Of a DNA stretch of 61,500 nt, positions 42,629-52,197 are shown in pieces (positions within the stretch are counted from its first letter, which is position 1; every line of letters starts with the position of its first letter). Source of the DNA: Chitinophaga pinensis (GTDB lineage Bacteria > Bacteroidota > Bacteroidia > Flavobacteriales_D > Crocinitomicaceae); assembly GCA_945902745.1 (NCBI GenBank), contig CAMDNE010000017.1, positions 1-61,500 on the forward strand. Direction: 5' to 3'. The notes beneath the pieces were generated by a model. That model was not told the DNA's origin, made no database searches, and was given only the letters and a program-made list of their open reading frames with translations. The position numbers were made by a program, and so were the translations under genes.

Positions 42629-45139
42629 TTACTTTTCTCGAATTTCATCAATGAATCCTTCAAAAGCTTTAATGAATTTTGGCAAATACGCACAAAAGAA
42701 GTCGCTTATTTCTGGCCATTCTGTTTCAGAATAAATGGATACACCTGGTTTATGAAACTTAATAATGCTCATTTTATTATTTGGCATTTCAGACCAATCC
42801 AATGCATCACCAAAAACTTCTTCGATTGATGATTTGTTCTTTTCTAAAAATTTAAAAAGTCTTTTATTTCGCTCTAAAGAGGATGTTGCAATTAAAAATT
42901 CTAAACGTGCTTCAAGTTTAGTTGAAACACAACCATAGTAAATACCGCCAACTCCAGCACCAGCTAAAAGCCATGCATCGTTATTGGGTGAGATTTGATC
43001 AAATTGAGGTGTAACTTTACTTAATCGTGGTAATAAGTATTGCCAGAATTTCTTGCGAACAATAAATCTATTTGGTTTATCATTGTTTCCTAAATCATAT
43101 TTTATAATTAGTTCATCCTCCAATTCAAACAAAGCCAATAAGCGTTTGAGCAAACTAAATTTTGATTGACTATCAATATTCGCTTCAATAAAATATCCAT
43201 TTACTAACTCTTGTGGTGCGCGAAAATCTTCTTTTGAACGGGTGATTTTAAATCCGAGTTCATTTGATAATAATAACTCTGGATTTTTCTCATAGAGTTT
43301 CCCAACAACATAAAAATACATTTGAGCGATTGTTTCTTCCTCCACTTTCGTGTTTTCGAAAATAAAATATTCCAACTTCTGATGTTTTGGTGATTCAGCA
43401 TCAAAAATGTTTTGTTCGCTTAACGTATCTGTTTCAGGAAGCGCAATGTCTGGGTATTGCCAAATGGCTAAAAAACGGTTGTAAATGATTTCAAAACGCT
43501 CCTCATATTTCTCTAAATTCCAGCTATCAATTTGATTTAAATAAACATTTAACCAAAGGCGAGAGAATTTATATCCTTGCTCACCGCCATCTTTGTTCAT
43601 TTCCTTTTTCTCTTGGAATGATTTATTGCTTAACAAGCCATTATTTCCTGAAAGCGTTAAGTTGGCAATGGTATTTAACTTTTTCTCTTTGAATAGGTTT
43701 AATTCTTCTCCATTCAACTCGTTGTGCCACTTTTCACTCGGATTCTGTGGGTAAATATGTTCTATGGTTATCAATGCACTTGAAGTATCTACATATTCTC
43801 TGTTGTTGTGATTCTCCAACAATTCAAACAAGTAATTTCTGTTCTTGGATTGTATGTTGTACAAGTCCTTGTCTTTCAAAGCAGTTTGCAAATCTTCATT
43901 GGTTGGAAACTTAGCACTCCCCTTCTTCTTCATGAGAGCAATAGCCAAGGAATCGTAATAATCTTCGATATCGATTTCTGCATAAAGCACCATGAAAATT
44001 TTATTCAAGGCATTGGTAGGTAAGCCAACAATAAACCTTCTCCAAACGAAGCTCTGAATCAATTTAAGGATTTTCAAAAGCGTTGGCGTATCAATCAAGC
44101 CGTTGTCGGCATCTTCAAAAACTTGCAATAAAAATGGATATGCCACATTGATTTCCAAACGTGCAATGTATTCCAATTCGCGTTTGAGGTTGACATCAGC
44201 AACAGTTTGCGGATTGATCAGTTTTTTGTAATGAATTGAAAGCGATTTAATGTTTTCCAATTCTTGGTGATAAACCTCGTCCTTTTTATTGTGATACAGT
44301 TTCTTAAATTCTATATAGACACTGTTTTTATTTGGTATTTTCTTATTCTTCAAAGTTAAATAATCTCTGATATAATCAGAAACCATTGATTTTTGTTTTA
44401 CTAAATCTCTTGCGTTTTCTTCGATTGGATTCCAGATTTGTTCGAAGATTCTGTTTTGGTCTTTTGGATCTAAATCCATCAAAATAAAATTGCGAATCAA
44501 ATCGGATTGTGAAAGGTCTAAGCCCGTTGAGTTCAAACTTTCGAAAATACGTTGTGGATCGTCTTTGTCTCGTTCCAACGAAATTTCAACAAAAATCAAG
44601 CGTTTTAAACCATTCAAAATAAGCGGAAACGTTTCTTCATCAATTACACTTCGAAAAAAACTATAATTCTCAATAACATTGGAGTAACTTCCAAATTCTC
44701 TTTCGGTGCCCAACATGATTGCTTTGAAGGCATTTGAATTGTTATCTGTTTGTTTCAGTTTTAATTTACTGTCTTCATTTTGCACGTATTGGTTGGTGAG
44801 AAACATGTTGTACAACATATTCGCTTCCTGTTCCATTCCTTGCTCTTTTGCAAAACGATACAAGGCCACATATAAAATATTGATGGTAGTTAAACGCTGT
44901 TGACCATCAATAATAACCAATTCTTTCACTTCACTTGTAGAATATGTTCCTTCATGAATAAACACAATACTTCCTATAAAGTGGGTGCCTCTATTGTCCT
45001 TCTCTACTGAAATGATATCATTGACCAATTCCTTGCATTCTTCAATTCTCCAATCGTAATTACGCTGATAAACAGGAATAACGAATTGTACGTTGGGCGC
45101 TTGTAGGAAGTTATTTATTGGTAGTTCGTTTGCTTTCAT
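42629..45139 (-). CDS. DUF262/DUF1524/DUF4268 protein, GmrSD-type
   Basis: 836 residues. The N-terminal DUF262 domain has YQRNYDW and IDGQQRLTT (77-85), the ParB-like nucleotide-binding motif of GmrS. A DUF1524-like HNH segment is at about 455-520 (ITIEHIYPQNP with the His, then LNTIANLTLSGNNGLLSN), the GmrD nuclease part. The C-terminal 150 residues fit DUF4268 (FWQYLLPRLSKV ... IYYGCVSTKLEARLEF). GmrSD enzymes are type IV restriction systems that use NTP to cut modified (for example glucosylated) phage DNA. Last gene of the defence train. Confidence 0.88.
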   Translation of the reverse strand: MKANELPINNFLQAPNVQFVIPVYQRNYDWRIEECKELVNDIISVEKDNRGTHFIGSIVFIHEGTYSTSEVKELVIIDGQQRLTTINILYVALYRFAKEQGMEQEANMLYNMFLTNQYVQNEDSKLKLKQTDNNSNAFKAIMLGTEREFGSYSNVIENYSFFRSVIDEETFPLILNGLKRLIFVEISLERDKDDPQRIFESLNSTGLDLSQSDLIRNFILMDLDPKDQNRIFEQIWNPIEENARDLVKQKSMVSDYIRDYLTLKNKKIPNKNSVYIEFKKLYHNKKDEVYHQELENIKSLSIHYKKLINPQTVADVNLKRELEYIARLEINVAYPFLLQVFEDADNGLIDTPTLLKILKLIQSFVWRRFIVGLPTNALNKIFMVLYAEIDIEDYYDSLAIALMKKKGSAKFPTNEDLQTALKDKDLYNIQSKNRNYLFELLENHNNREYVDTSSALITIEHIYPQNPSEKWHNELNGEELNLFKEKKLNTIANLTLSGNNGLLSNKSFQEKKEMNKDGGEQGYKFSRLWLNVYLNQIDSWNLEKYEERFEIIYNRFLAIWQYPDIALPETDTLSEQNIFDAESPKHQKLEYFIFENTKVEEETIAQMYFYVVGKLYEKNPELLLSNELGFKITRSKEDFRAPQELVNGYFIEANIDSQSKFSLLKRLLALFELEDELIIKYDLGNNDKPNRFIVRKKFWQYLLPRLSKVTPQFDQISPNNDAWLLAGAGVGGIYYGCVSTKLEARLEFLIATSSLERNKRLFKFLEKNKSSIEEVFGDALDWSEMPNNKMSIIKFHKPGVSIYSETEWPEISDFFCAYLPKFIKAFEGFIDEIREK

Positions 45140-45230
45140 AATTATTCATTTTCTTGCGTTAAGTGTAACACATTTTTTTGTAGAGTTAAATTACTAAAAT
45201 ATGTTCTTAGTTAAAATCAAGTAGTTATTA

Positions 45231-45259
45231 GGCGCAGCATCGCAACTGCGTGGAGCGGG
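45231..45259 (+). repeat. Diverged relative of the GC-rich hairpin repeat
   Basis: GGCGCAGCATCGCAACTGCG followed by TGGAGCGGG. It resembles the repeats in 27463-27934 (GCGCAGCAGTGCAACTGCAG) and lies between the NTPase and the GmrSD-like gene. Confidence 0.5.
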
Positions 45260-45278
45260 ATTCAACATAGATTTAATA

Positions 45279-46757
45279 TTAATTGAATTCTAATTGCACG
45301 GAATTTAATTCTTTTAGCATTAGAATTGATTCAATTAATATAGGGAAATACTTTGGGGAATCCATTTTTTTCATCGGGTCGGTGATATAAGATATCCTTT
45401 GAATATTACATAGAAAACTATCATGACTTTCGTGCCAATATTGAGTGTCATAAGTAAAAGATTGGTCGGATATTTTGTGATTAAATAAACAACTTTTAAG
45501 CGTTGCATTAAAATTGTGCTGTTCAGAGTCAAGAACTACGAGAGCAAAACTTATGAATCGCTTTCTAAATTCTTTAGGCATGTCAATTGAGTCAAATTCA
45601 ATACAGATTGAAATTGACTCAATTAATTCGTCCCAACTACCATAAATTGAAAAGAGAAATTCAATTAGAAAAAATATTTCTAGATTTTGGTTATTGTACA
45701 AATGATCAGTTCCATTAAGGAGAGGTTTATATCTTAACCTTTTAAAAGGTTTTCCTATTATCTTCTTTAATCTTCGAATGGTTAATTTATTTGAATTTAT
45801 TAATGCTGTTAATACATAAATTATATTTTGTGTAAATAAACTTCCGTTGTCATGTATATCAAGGAAACGATTATTATCAGGTCTTTGGATCGTTTTTAAA
45901 CATTCTAATAAATTAATTGAAATACTTGAATTATTATTGAAATTAAAAATTCTGTCTGAGTAGAACTTATCTATATAGCCACTAAAATCAACATCTGAGC
46001 CGTATCTGTTTTGAAAAATCTTATGCACATTTTGTTGATCAAAAACTAAAATGATTTTATCGAAATTGAATTTATTAGTTGAATCAGATTTTTTATCTAA
46101 ATGCGCTGATAACACATTTAAAATTCTAAAAATGTGATCAGGATCAATTCTGTCTAAGTCGTCAATTATTAAAACAGTTTCACATTTTTTTTCTATTGTC
46201 ACCTCTATTTTCAGTTGGTCAACTAATTGGCAAATCAATTGGGTATAAAAATCTTCTTCGAAAATAGATCCTTTTGTTTTAGTAAATTCTCCCAAATAGT
46301 CAATTACAGCTTTTTTATCTGATGTGTTTGCACCTTCATATTCTTCAAAGTATTTTTCACCCAGCGCTTGAAGTTTTTCATAAATAGAGTACAAACTTTT
46401 TCCTGTCTCGGGGATTAGGTTTAGAAACGGAGCAAGAATATGATGTGCATTTTTAGCGGCAAAATGTTTTAAAAATTCAATATGCGGAATTTCAATATGT
46501 TCAAAATCCACATCCAATCCCAACAATTCAAAAAGAATATCATACTTAATTAGCTCAAAAACATCTTCATTCGAAGCAACCGAGTAGTTAACTGGAAATA
46601 AATGAATGACATTGTAGTTCGAATTTTCTTCAAAATACTTTTCTAGAAAGTAGGTTTTTCCCGTACCAAAAGGGCCAGAAAAAATAATTCGATCATTGAA
46701 CGGAACATTCAAATGATTAGTAAATTTTTGAGCCGGTTGATCAATGTTGAATTCCAT
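45279..46757 (-). CDS. KAP-family-like P-loop NTPase
   Basis: 492 residues. Walker A GPFGTGKT is at about 28-35. Walker B with an acidic run is at about 194-206 (VLIIDDLDRIDPDHIF), the LDRI/DDLDR pattern of KAP and other STAND-like NTPases. It lacks the membrane helices of classical KAP proteins. Later parts are helical (LIEFLFSIYGSWDELIESIS). NTPases of this kind recur as sensors or switches in phage-defence islands. It lies 139 bases before the GmrSD-like gene on the same strand. Confidence 0.78.
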   Translation of the reverse strand: MEFNIDQPAQKFTNHLNVPFNDRIIFSGPFGTGKTYFLEKYFEENSNYNVIHLFPVNYSVASNEDVFELIKYDILFELLGLDVDFEHIEIPHIEFLKHFAAKNAHHILAPFLNLIPETGKSLYSIYEKLQALGEKYFEEYEGANTSDKKAVIDYLGEFTKTKGSIFEEDFYTQLICQLVDQLKIEVTIEKKCETVLIIDDLDRIDPDHIFRILNVLSAHLDKKSDSTNKFNFDKIILVFDQQNVHKIFQNRYGSDVDFSGYIDKFYSDRIFNFNNNSSISINLLECLKTIQRPDNNRFLDIHDNGSLFTQNIIYVLTALINSNKLTIRRLKKIIGKPFKRLRYKPLLNGTDHLYNNQNLEIFFLIEFLFSIYGSWDELIESISICIEFDSIDMPKEFRKRFISFALVVLDSEQHNFNATLKSCLFNHKISDQSFTYDTQYWHESHDSFLCNIQRISYITDPMKKMDSPKYFPILIESILMLKELNSVQLEFN

Positions 46758-46775
46758 TCTTTGGTATTTAATAAA

Positions 46776-46937
46776 TTAAATTAGTTTTGCCCCTTCCACT
46801 ATCCTTATCTCATCCTCCGTCAATCCATACAACGCATAAACCATCCTATCACTATCTTTATCCGTCTTATCAATCTCCGCTTTCAATTCCAATGCTTTTT
46901 TCTTATTCCCATCAAATAAATCCATCCATTCAAATTT
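46776..46937 (-). pseudogene. C-terminal scrap of an adenine-specific DNA methylase
   Basis: In one minus-strand frame, 53 codons to TAA (46776-46778) read KFEWMDLFDG, then LKAEIDKTDKDSDRMVYALY and GLTEDEIRIVEG. That pattern closes Eco57I/TaqI-like type II methylases and restriction-methylase fusions. No start or catalytic part remains. A further frame just upstream (about 46946-47005: DLDELARKGVKGTSLTKK) may be another scrap. Confidence 0.7.
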
Positions 46938-47026
46938 TTTATTTCTTAGTCAATGATGTTCCTTTTACTCCTTTTCTTGCTAATTCATCTAAATCAGCAA
47001 TAACCAATCGCTAAACTTAAACAATT

Positions 47027-49900
47027 CTACCCCATCATTCCCATCACAAACACCTCCACATATTCCTTCATCTTTTCAATGATACGTTCGCCAATTGCTC
47101 TTGCTTGCAATACACTTGGTTTGTTATCCAAACATTTGAAAACTTCGTCTCGAATTGGTTCCCTGCCGCTAAAGATATAGGCATCAATCAATGCTTTGAA
47201 TTGGGCTTTGTCTAAATTCTCTTCGGTGCACAACTTTTCTAAAGCCAAAACTTTTTGATCGCTCCAGTACTTTTCAAATTCATCTTCGATTTTATCAACG
47301 TCTTGGATGAATGGAAGGTTTTCATCAATGAACTTTTGAATCAATTCACGTTTGGAACGAAGTTTAATATCCCCTCCTAATAAATCGATGATGGTTTTAC
47401 GCTGTGCTGAAGCTGCTGCCGATTTAGCACCTTTCAATTGTGTTAGCAATTTTAAGATGTAGGAAACATTTATTTGATCTCGGTGAATGAGTTCCAATTC
47501 AAAGTCTATATCATCAAGAATTGATGTTTTTTGCTTTTGAGCATCTCTTTTAACCTTGTCGTACAAGTCTAAATACTTGCTTTTATAATCTTCAAATTCT
47601 TGCTCATCGATGTGCAAATCTTCCCAATCAAAATCGGTGTAGGATTGCAGCACATTCATGTTGCGCATCAACTTTCTAAATGCTTGAACAAAAAGCGCTT
47701 CGTCTTCTTCGCTTTCCAACTCATTGACACTTTGATAGGTTGGTGCAATTTCTCGCAAGAACATCAATGCTTCATCAAACTTGACAGCAATTAGTTCATA
47801 ATCTGGCATTGTTACAACTTCTATGGCATCTTTGTTCGAAAACAAGGTGATTGCTTCATCCGTTGCTTTTTTAAGGTTTCTGAAGGCTAAAATGTTTCCT
47901 TGCGACTTCTGTTCACCTAAAATTCTGTTGGTTCTTGAAAATGCTTGTATTAAACCGTGTTGCTTTAGATTTTTGTCAACATACAACGTGTTTACTTTCT
48001 TTGCATCAAATCCAGTTAGCAACATGTTTACAACGAGAACAATGTCTAAACGGTCTTTCTCGTTATTGAAACTTTCTTTCTCTCGCTCTTTTAGACGCTT
48101 GCTGATGTCTTTGAAATAGTTCTCAAATTGTTGACTGTCTTTCGTGGAAAAACTGGTATTGTACATTTTGTTGTAATCACCAATGTATCCTTCCAATTTA
48201 TCGCGTGTATGACTCGATTGATAGAGCGCCATTGGTTCAGCCGCTTCCATCCAATCCTCTTCTTCTGGAAGATAATCGGCAGCAGATTCCGAATCTTCGT
48301 TGGTACCATACGTGAAAATGGTGGCAATGCGCAAATCGTGCAATCCTTCTTCTTTCTTTCTTTTGAAGATGTCGTAATATTTGATGACATTGTCAATACT
48401 GCTGACTGCAAAAAGGGCAGAATAGTCTTTTCGAAATGTTTTTTGATCGTGGTAAGCAATGATATAATCAGCAATTTTCTCTAAACGCTTTTCTGAATCA
48501 AGCACCTCTTTCTTATCAATTTCTTCTACCTCGATGTCAATAAAAGCATTGCTCTTATTTTTGTATTTTCCAACGTATTCAATTCCAAAACGCAAAACAT
48601 TTTCATCTCGGATAGCATCTGTTATGACGTATTTGTGCAAACAGTTTCCAAATAAATCTTTGGTAGTGCGTTTTCCTAATTCATTTTTAGAAGCATTTTC
48701 AGCGAAAATTGGTGTTCCAGTGAAACCAATTAACTGACTATTGGCAAAAAACTCTGTGATACGTCCGTGCGTTTCTCCAAATTGACTACGGTGGCACTCA
48801 TCAAAAATGAACACAATTTTCTGGTTTCTCAATGAATCTATCCCTGATTTAAAACGCTCGGAAATCGCATTGTTCAATTTTTGAATGGTCGTTAAAACCA
48901 ATTTCGTATTGTCTTTCAACTGCCGAACTAATGAATGGGTATTATCCGTTACATCAACGCTGTCTTTTTTGAATGCATTGAATTCATTCATGGTTTGGTA
49001 ATCCAAATCTTTTCTGTCGACAACAAAAACCACTTTGTGAACACCAGGTAATTCCATGATAATTTGACTTGCCTTGAAGGAAGTTAATGTTTTGCCAGAA
49101 CCTGTTGTATGCCAAATGTAGGCGTTGTCATTGGATTGAGAAACTTGTTTAATAATGGCTTCCGTCGCGAAATATTGGTACGGACGCAAAACCATCATTA
49201 CTTTATGCGTTTCATTGATAACGATGTAATGCGCCACCATTTTACCTAAATGCGTTGGATTTAAGAACGCAGCAACAAATTCGTTTAGTTCTGTAATGTT
49301 TTTATTGTTCTCGTCTGCCCAAAAGAACGTTTGTTTTACCGATTGAAGACGGTTGTTTGCCAAATATTTTGTATTTACACCATTACTGATCACAAACAAT
49401 TGAACGTACTGAAACAATCCGTTATTACTCCAAAAAGAGTGTAATTGGTAGCGATTGATTTGATTGAACGCTTCTTTAATTTCAATTCCAGAACGTTTCA
49501 ATTCTATTTGAACCAAAGGCAAACCATTTACCAAAAGGGTTACATCGTATCGGTTTAAAAATGAACCTTCTTGTGACACTTGGTTAGTAACCTGATATAA
49601 ATTTTTACTTGTATCTTCTTGGTTGAAAAAGCGCACATAAAAGGAAGTGCCATCTTCTTTGGTTAACTGAAAACGATCTCTTAAGGTTTTTGCTTTTTCA
49701 AATACATTTCCTTTGGCTAAATGATTGAGGATTGCATCGAACTCTTTTGGTGTAAAAGTAGTTTCATTGAAAAGTTCCAGTTGATTTTTAAGATTGGACA
49801 GCAAACCCTCCACATCCGTAATTTTAACGGACGTATAACCCAAACCAATCAATTGTTTGATTAGGTTATTTTCAAGAATGGCTTCGGATTGGTGGCTCAT
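47027..49900 (-). CDS. hsdR: Type I restriction endonuclease subunit R
   Basis: 957 residues, typical for HsdR. The nuclease domain is near residues 60-165 (YDVTLLVNGLPLVQIELKRSG, with the D and ExK of a PD-(D/E)xK fold, then NQINRYQ). The motor has Walker A HTTGSGKTLTSF, FIFDECHRSQFGE (DECH box), IGFTGTPIF (motif III) and LLTGFDAKKVNTLYVDKNL with QAFSRTNR (motifs V and VI). Subunit R drives ATP-dependent DNA translocation and cleavage once HsdM/HsdS bind unmodified target. It is separated from hsdS by two small genes and an hsdS scar. Confidence 0.95.
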   Translation of the reverse strand: MSHQSEAILENNLIKQLIGLGYTSVKITDVEGLLSNLKNQLELFNETTFTPKEFDAILNHLAKGNVFEKAKTLRDRFQLTKEDGTSFYVRFFNQEDTSKNLYQVTNQVSQEGSFLNRYDVTLLVNGLPLVQIELKRSGIEIKEAFNQINRYQLHSFWSNNGLFQYVQLFVISNGVNTKYLANNRLQSVKQTFFWADENNKNITELNEFVAAFLNPTHLGKMVAHYIVINETHKVMMVLRPYQYFATEAIIKQVSQSNDNAYIWHTTGSGKTLTSFKASQIIMELPGVHKVVFVVDRKDLDYQTMNEFNAFKKDSVDVTDNTHSLVRQLKDNTKLVLTTIQKLNNAISERFKSGIDSLRNQKIVFIFDECHRSQFGETHGRITEFFANSQLIGFTGTPIFAENASKNELGKRTTKDLFGNCLHKYVITDAIRDENVLRFGIEYVGKYKNKSNAFIDIEVEEIDKKEVLDSEKRLEKIADYIIAYHDQKTFRKDYSALFAVSSIDNVIKYYDIFKRKKEEGLHDLRIATIFTYGTNEDSESAADYLPEEEDWMEAAEPMALYQSSHTRDKLEGYIGDYNKMYNTSFSTKDSQQFENYFKDISKRLKEREKESFNNEKDRLDIVLVVNMLLTGFDAKKVNTLYVDKNLKQHGLIQAFSRTNRILGEQKSQGNILAFRNLKKATDEAITLFSNKDAIEVVTMPDYELIAVKFDEALMFLREIAPTYQSVNELESEEDEALFVQAFRKLMRNMNVLQSYTDFDWEDLHIDEQEFEDYKSKYLDLYDKVKRDAQKQKTSILDDIDFELELIHRDQINVSYILKLLTQLKGAKSAAASAQRKTIIDLLGGDIKLRSKRELIQKFIDENLPFIQDVDKIEDEFEKYWSDQKVLALEKLCTEENLDKAQFKALIDAYIFSGREPIRDEVFKCLDNKPSVLQARAIGERIIEKMKEYVEVFVMGMMG

Positions 49901-49909
49901 AAAACAAGT

Positions 49910-50374
49910 TTAGATTCTATTTAAATGGCCATCGATGAAACTATGAAGTTTATTATAATCATTGCAAACAGCAATGGCAACGAATTTTTCAATAGAAAAA
50001 CGACTAATTTTTTCATAATCATTTGAGAAATAATATTCATCCTCATCTTCATTATAAACTTCTTTCCATTTGTCTAAATCAATTTGGTAATAGTAAAGAA
50101 ACAATTCTTCAACAGTTCCTGGAAATAATTTTTCAAAATTATTTATAATATTTCCTGAATATATTCCATAAAACCCTACTTCAGGATCATATAATTTAGC
50201 TGAGTAATTCAAAACAACCCGTTTCCAAAAAGGATGTTCATGTTTTGCTAATTCTTTCCAAAGTTTTTGATATTCATTTGTTTCAATCAATTCGCAATCT
50301 AATATCTCATTTGGCTCAACTATTTCAATACAATGTTTAAGGATTTCCTTAAATGCTTCTTCTGGGTATTTCAT
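49910..50374 (-). CDS. Hypothetical protein inside the hsd operon
   Basis: 154 residues, acidic, no signal peptide or membrane helix. Features: KEILKHCIEIVEPNEILDCE, KLWKELAKHEHPFWKRVVL and FYGIYSGNIINNFEKLFPG. No family recognised. It lies 9 bases before hsdR and after an hsdS scrap, in the usual place for anti-restriction or accessory genes in variable hsd loci. Its role is unknown. Confidence 0.65.
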   Translation of the reverse strand: MKYPEEAFKEILKHCIEIVEPNEILDCELIETNEYQKLWKELAKHEHPFWKRVVLNYSAKLYDPEVGFYGIYSGNIINNFEKLFPGTVEELFLYYYQIDLDKWKEVYNEDEDEYYFSNDYEKISRFSIEKFVAIAVCNDYNKLHSFIDGHLNRI

Positions 50375-50399
50375 GGTTATATTTTAAATAAAACAATTA

Positions 50400-50531
50400 T
50401 TACAATAACCCTTTTTTAAAGGTTTGCGTTTGGGTTATTTGCTGGGTTGTACTTTCTATTTTAATATCGATGCTTGAAAGGAAATTGGCGATTTTTTGTA
50501 ATTCGATAAATTGTTTAAGTTGATGCTCCAT
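50400..50531 (-). pseudogene. Duplicated C-terminal scrap of hsdS
   Basis: A 43-codon frame from the ATG at 50531 reads [20 protein letters not shown], then [16 protein letters not shown]. This is the last conserved helix of HsdS (EQQKIATFLSSIDSKIES and the rest). It is a direct repeat of about 100 bases (50408-50505 against about 50949-51045), and an intact small gene lies between the copies. Confidence 0.85.
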
Positions 50532-50532
50532 A

Positions 50533-50922
50533 TTATGATTTCATTAATGCAATTATCGCTACTGCAAGAGAGACCAAAGATATTATTATTGTAACCCACC
50601 AATATTTTACAGCTAGATTTTTTGCCTTTTCTAATTTTGATTTTTTATCAATTACTTGCCTTTTATAATCATCCCATCCATTATATTTTTCAAACACTTC
50701 GTAACCATTACTTTCTAGCTGTAAACCCCATTTACCTCCACCATTAGCTGATTTTATCTCTGAAACTAAATCATGTTTCACTAAGTAAGAAACAAATCTT
50801 TTTTCGGTTTGTATTACAACGCGTTTGATTTTTGTTTCAGCCATATCAATAGGATTGTTATACAATTCTTTCAATAACCGTAATACCTCCTCCTGAAATA
50901 TTTTATCGTAATTGTTTTTCAT
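50533..50922 (-). CDS. Small protein with winged-helix-like part and a C-terminal membrane helix
   Basis: 129 residues from the ATG at 50922 (the frame opens with a TTG 12 bases earlier, inside hsdS). Residues about 1-75 are helical and end in a short beta segment ([20 protein letters not shown]) like a winged helix. The last 25 residues are one membrane helix ([20 protein letters not shown]). It overlaps the hsdS stop, between hsdS and its duplicated 3' end. Possible membrane-attached accessory or defence factor. Confidence 0.65.
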   Translation of the reverse strand: MKNNYDKIFQEEVLRLLKELYNNPIDMAETKIKRVVIQTEKRFVSYLVKHDLVSEIKSANGGGKWGLQLESNGYEVFEKYNGWDDYKRQVIDKKSKLEKAKNLAVKYWWVTIIISLVSLAVAIIALMKS

Positions 50923-50926
50923 ATTT

Positions 50927-52192
50927 CTACACAAACATTTTTTGCAACAAGCCTTTTTTAAAGGTTTGCGTTTGGGTTATTTGTTGGGTTGTACTTTCTA
51001 TTTTAGAATCTATACTGGATAGGAAAGTGGCGATTTTTTGTTGTTCAAAATATGATGGGATGTTTAAATTTATTTTCCCAACTCTACCAGTTGAAATACT
51101 TAAAACTTTACTTCCCTGAGCAATGGTCATAATTTGCTGTCTGAAATTTTCAGATTTTAATAAATAACCTGAAAAGCCAATATACATTTTATATTTATTT
51201 GGTCTAGCTAGAAATGTATGGAGACCAGCAACTACTTTCGTGTTTTGAAGATTTATTATCTCTATAGATTTACCGATATCGGCATAATCCTCAGAAGCAT
51301 CTGCAATTACTAGATCACCTTCCTGACAATAATTTTCATTTTTAATTTTAGATAATTCAAAATCTGAATTGATAAAAGGCACTAATTCATTATTTATATT
51401 AAAAAGTGTCTTGTATTTGGTATGAATATCTCCATAATGGATGTTTTTCACTTCCCCTTTTCCGTAATTCAATTTTTCTCTAGAGAGAGAGTTTGTAGTA
51501 TAAAATGTGTAAATATCTTCAAATATCTTCTCCTCCCAATCTACATAATCCTCCCCATTCTCATCTTTAAACCTCAATTTTCCAGAGAACAATTGTTGCA
51601 TTACGCCTTTTTTGTACTGATCCAAAAGTTCTTTTTTACGGGTAAGTCGCTGTATTTTTTCATCTACGGCACTTAAAAAAGAGGCTATTTTTTGTTGTTC
51701 GGGGAGGGAGGGGATGAATAATTTATATGGCTCGATATGTTTATTGTTAATTTGAGGAATAGTTGAAGTATCAGCAATTTTAAACAATTCTTCTTTAACA
51801 ATTTTATAATAGAGAAATTCATAATCTAATTTATCCCTCTTTGGAGTAAGAGCCATCATATTACTATCCATCAAGATTGAACAATCATTTATTCTTACTT
51901 TATTATTTAAGATTGCGGCTCCTCTTTTGGGAAAAATAACCGAAAATTTCTCTATTAAATTTTTGATGTCATTAGAATAAAATCTGCTACTATTCTGATA
52001 TTTAATACAATTATTTAATTCTTCAACTTTAATAAAAGGATATCTTCCTTCATATATGAATTTATAACTTGAAGGACTATTCCCACTTTTGATTTTTATA
52101 TGATCACCAAGTGTAATTTCATACCATTCATTTTCAAAAAACCTCAATTCAGGAATCAACTTTTTAACCTTCTCTATTTGTATCGTTTCCAT
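50927..52192 (-). CDS. hsdS: Type I restriction-modification specificity subunit
   Basis: 421 residues from the ATG at 52192; a TTG 9 bases earlier overlaps the hsdM stop (TTGA) and could also serve. Two target-recognition domains of about 150 residues (WYEITLGDHIKIKSGNSPSS ... and EKIFEDIYTFYTTNSLSREK ...) are each followed by the conserved helix region (SLPEQQKIASFLSAVDEKIQ at about 170, and SYFEQQKIATFLSSIDSKIE near the end). The subunit sets the bipartite DNA target for the HsdM2S methylase and the R2M2S nuclease. Its 3' end exists as a second, truncated copy at 50400-50531. Confidence 0.93.
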   Translation of the reverse strand: METIQIEKVKKLIPELRFFENEWYEITLGDHIKIKSGNSPSSYKFIYEGRYPFIKVEELNNCIKYQNSSRFYSNDIKNLIEKFSVIFPKRGAAILNNKVRINDCSILMDSNMMALTPKRDKLDYEFLYYKIVKEELFKIADTSTIPQINNKHIEPYKLFIPSLPEQQKIASFLSAVDEKIQRLTRKKELLDQYKKGVMQQLFSGKLRFKDENGEDYVDWEEKIFEDIYTFYTTNSLSREKLNYGKGEVKNIHYGDIHTKYKTLFNINNELVPFINSDFELSKIKNENYCQEGDLVIADASEDYADIGKSIEIINLQNTKVVAGLHTFLARPNKYKMYIGFSGYLLKSENFRQQIMTIAQGSKVLSISTGRVGKINLNIPSYFEQQKIATFLSSIDSKIESTTQQITQTQTFKKGLLQKMFV

Positions 52193-52197
52193 CGGTC

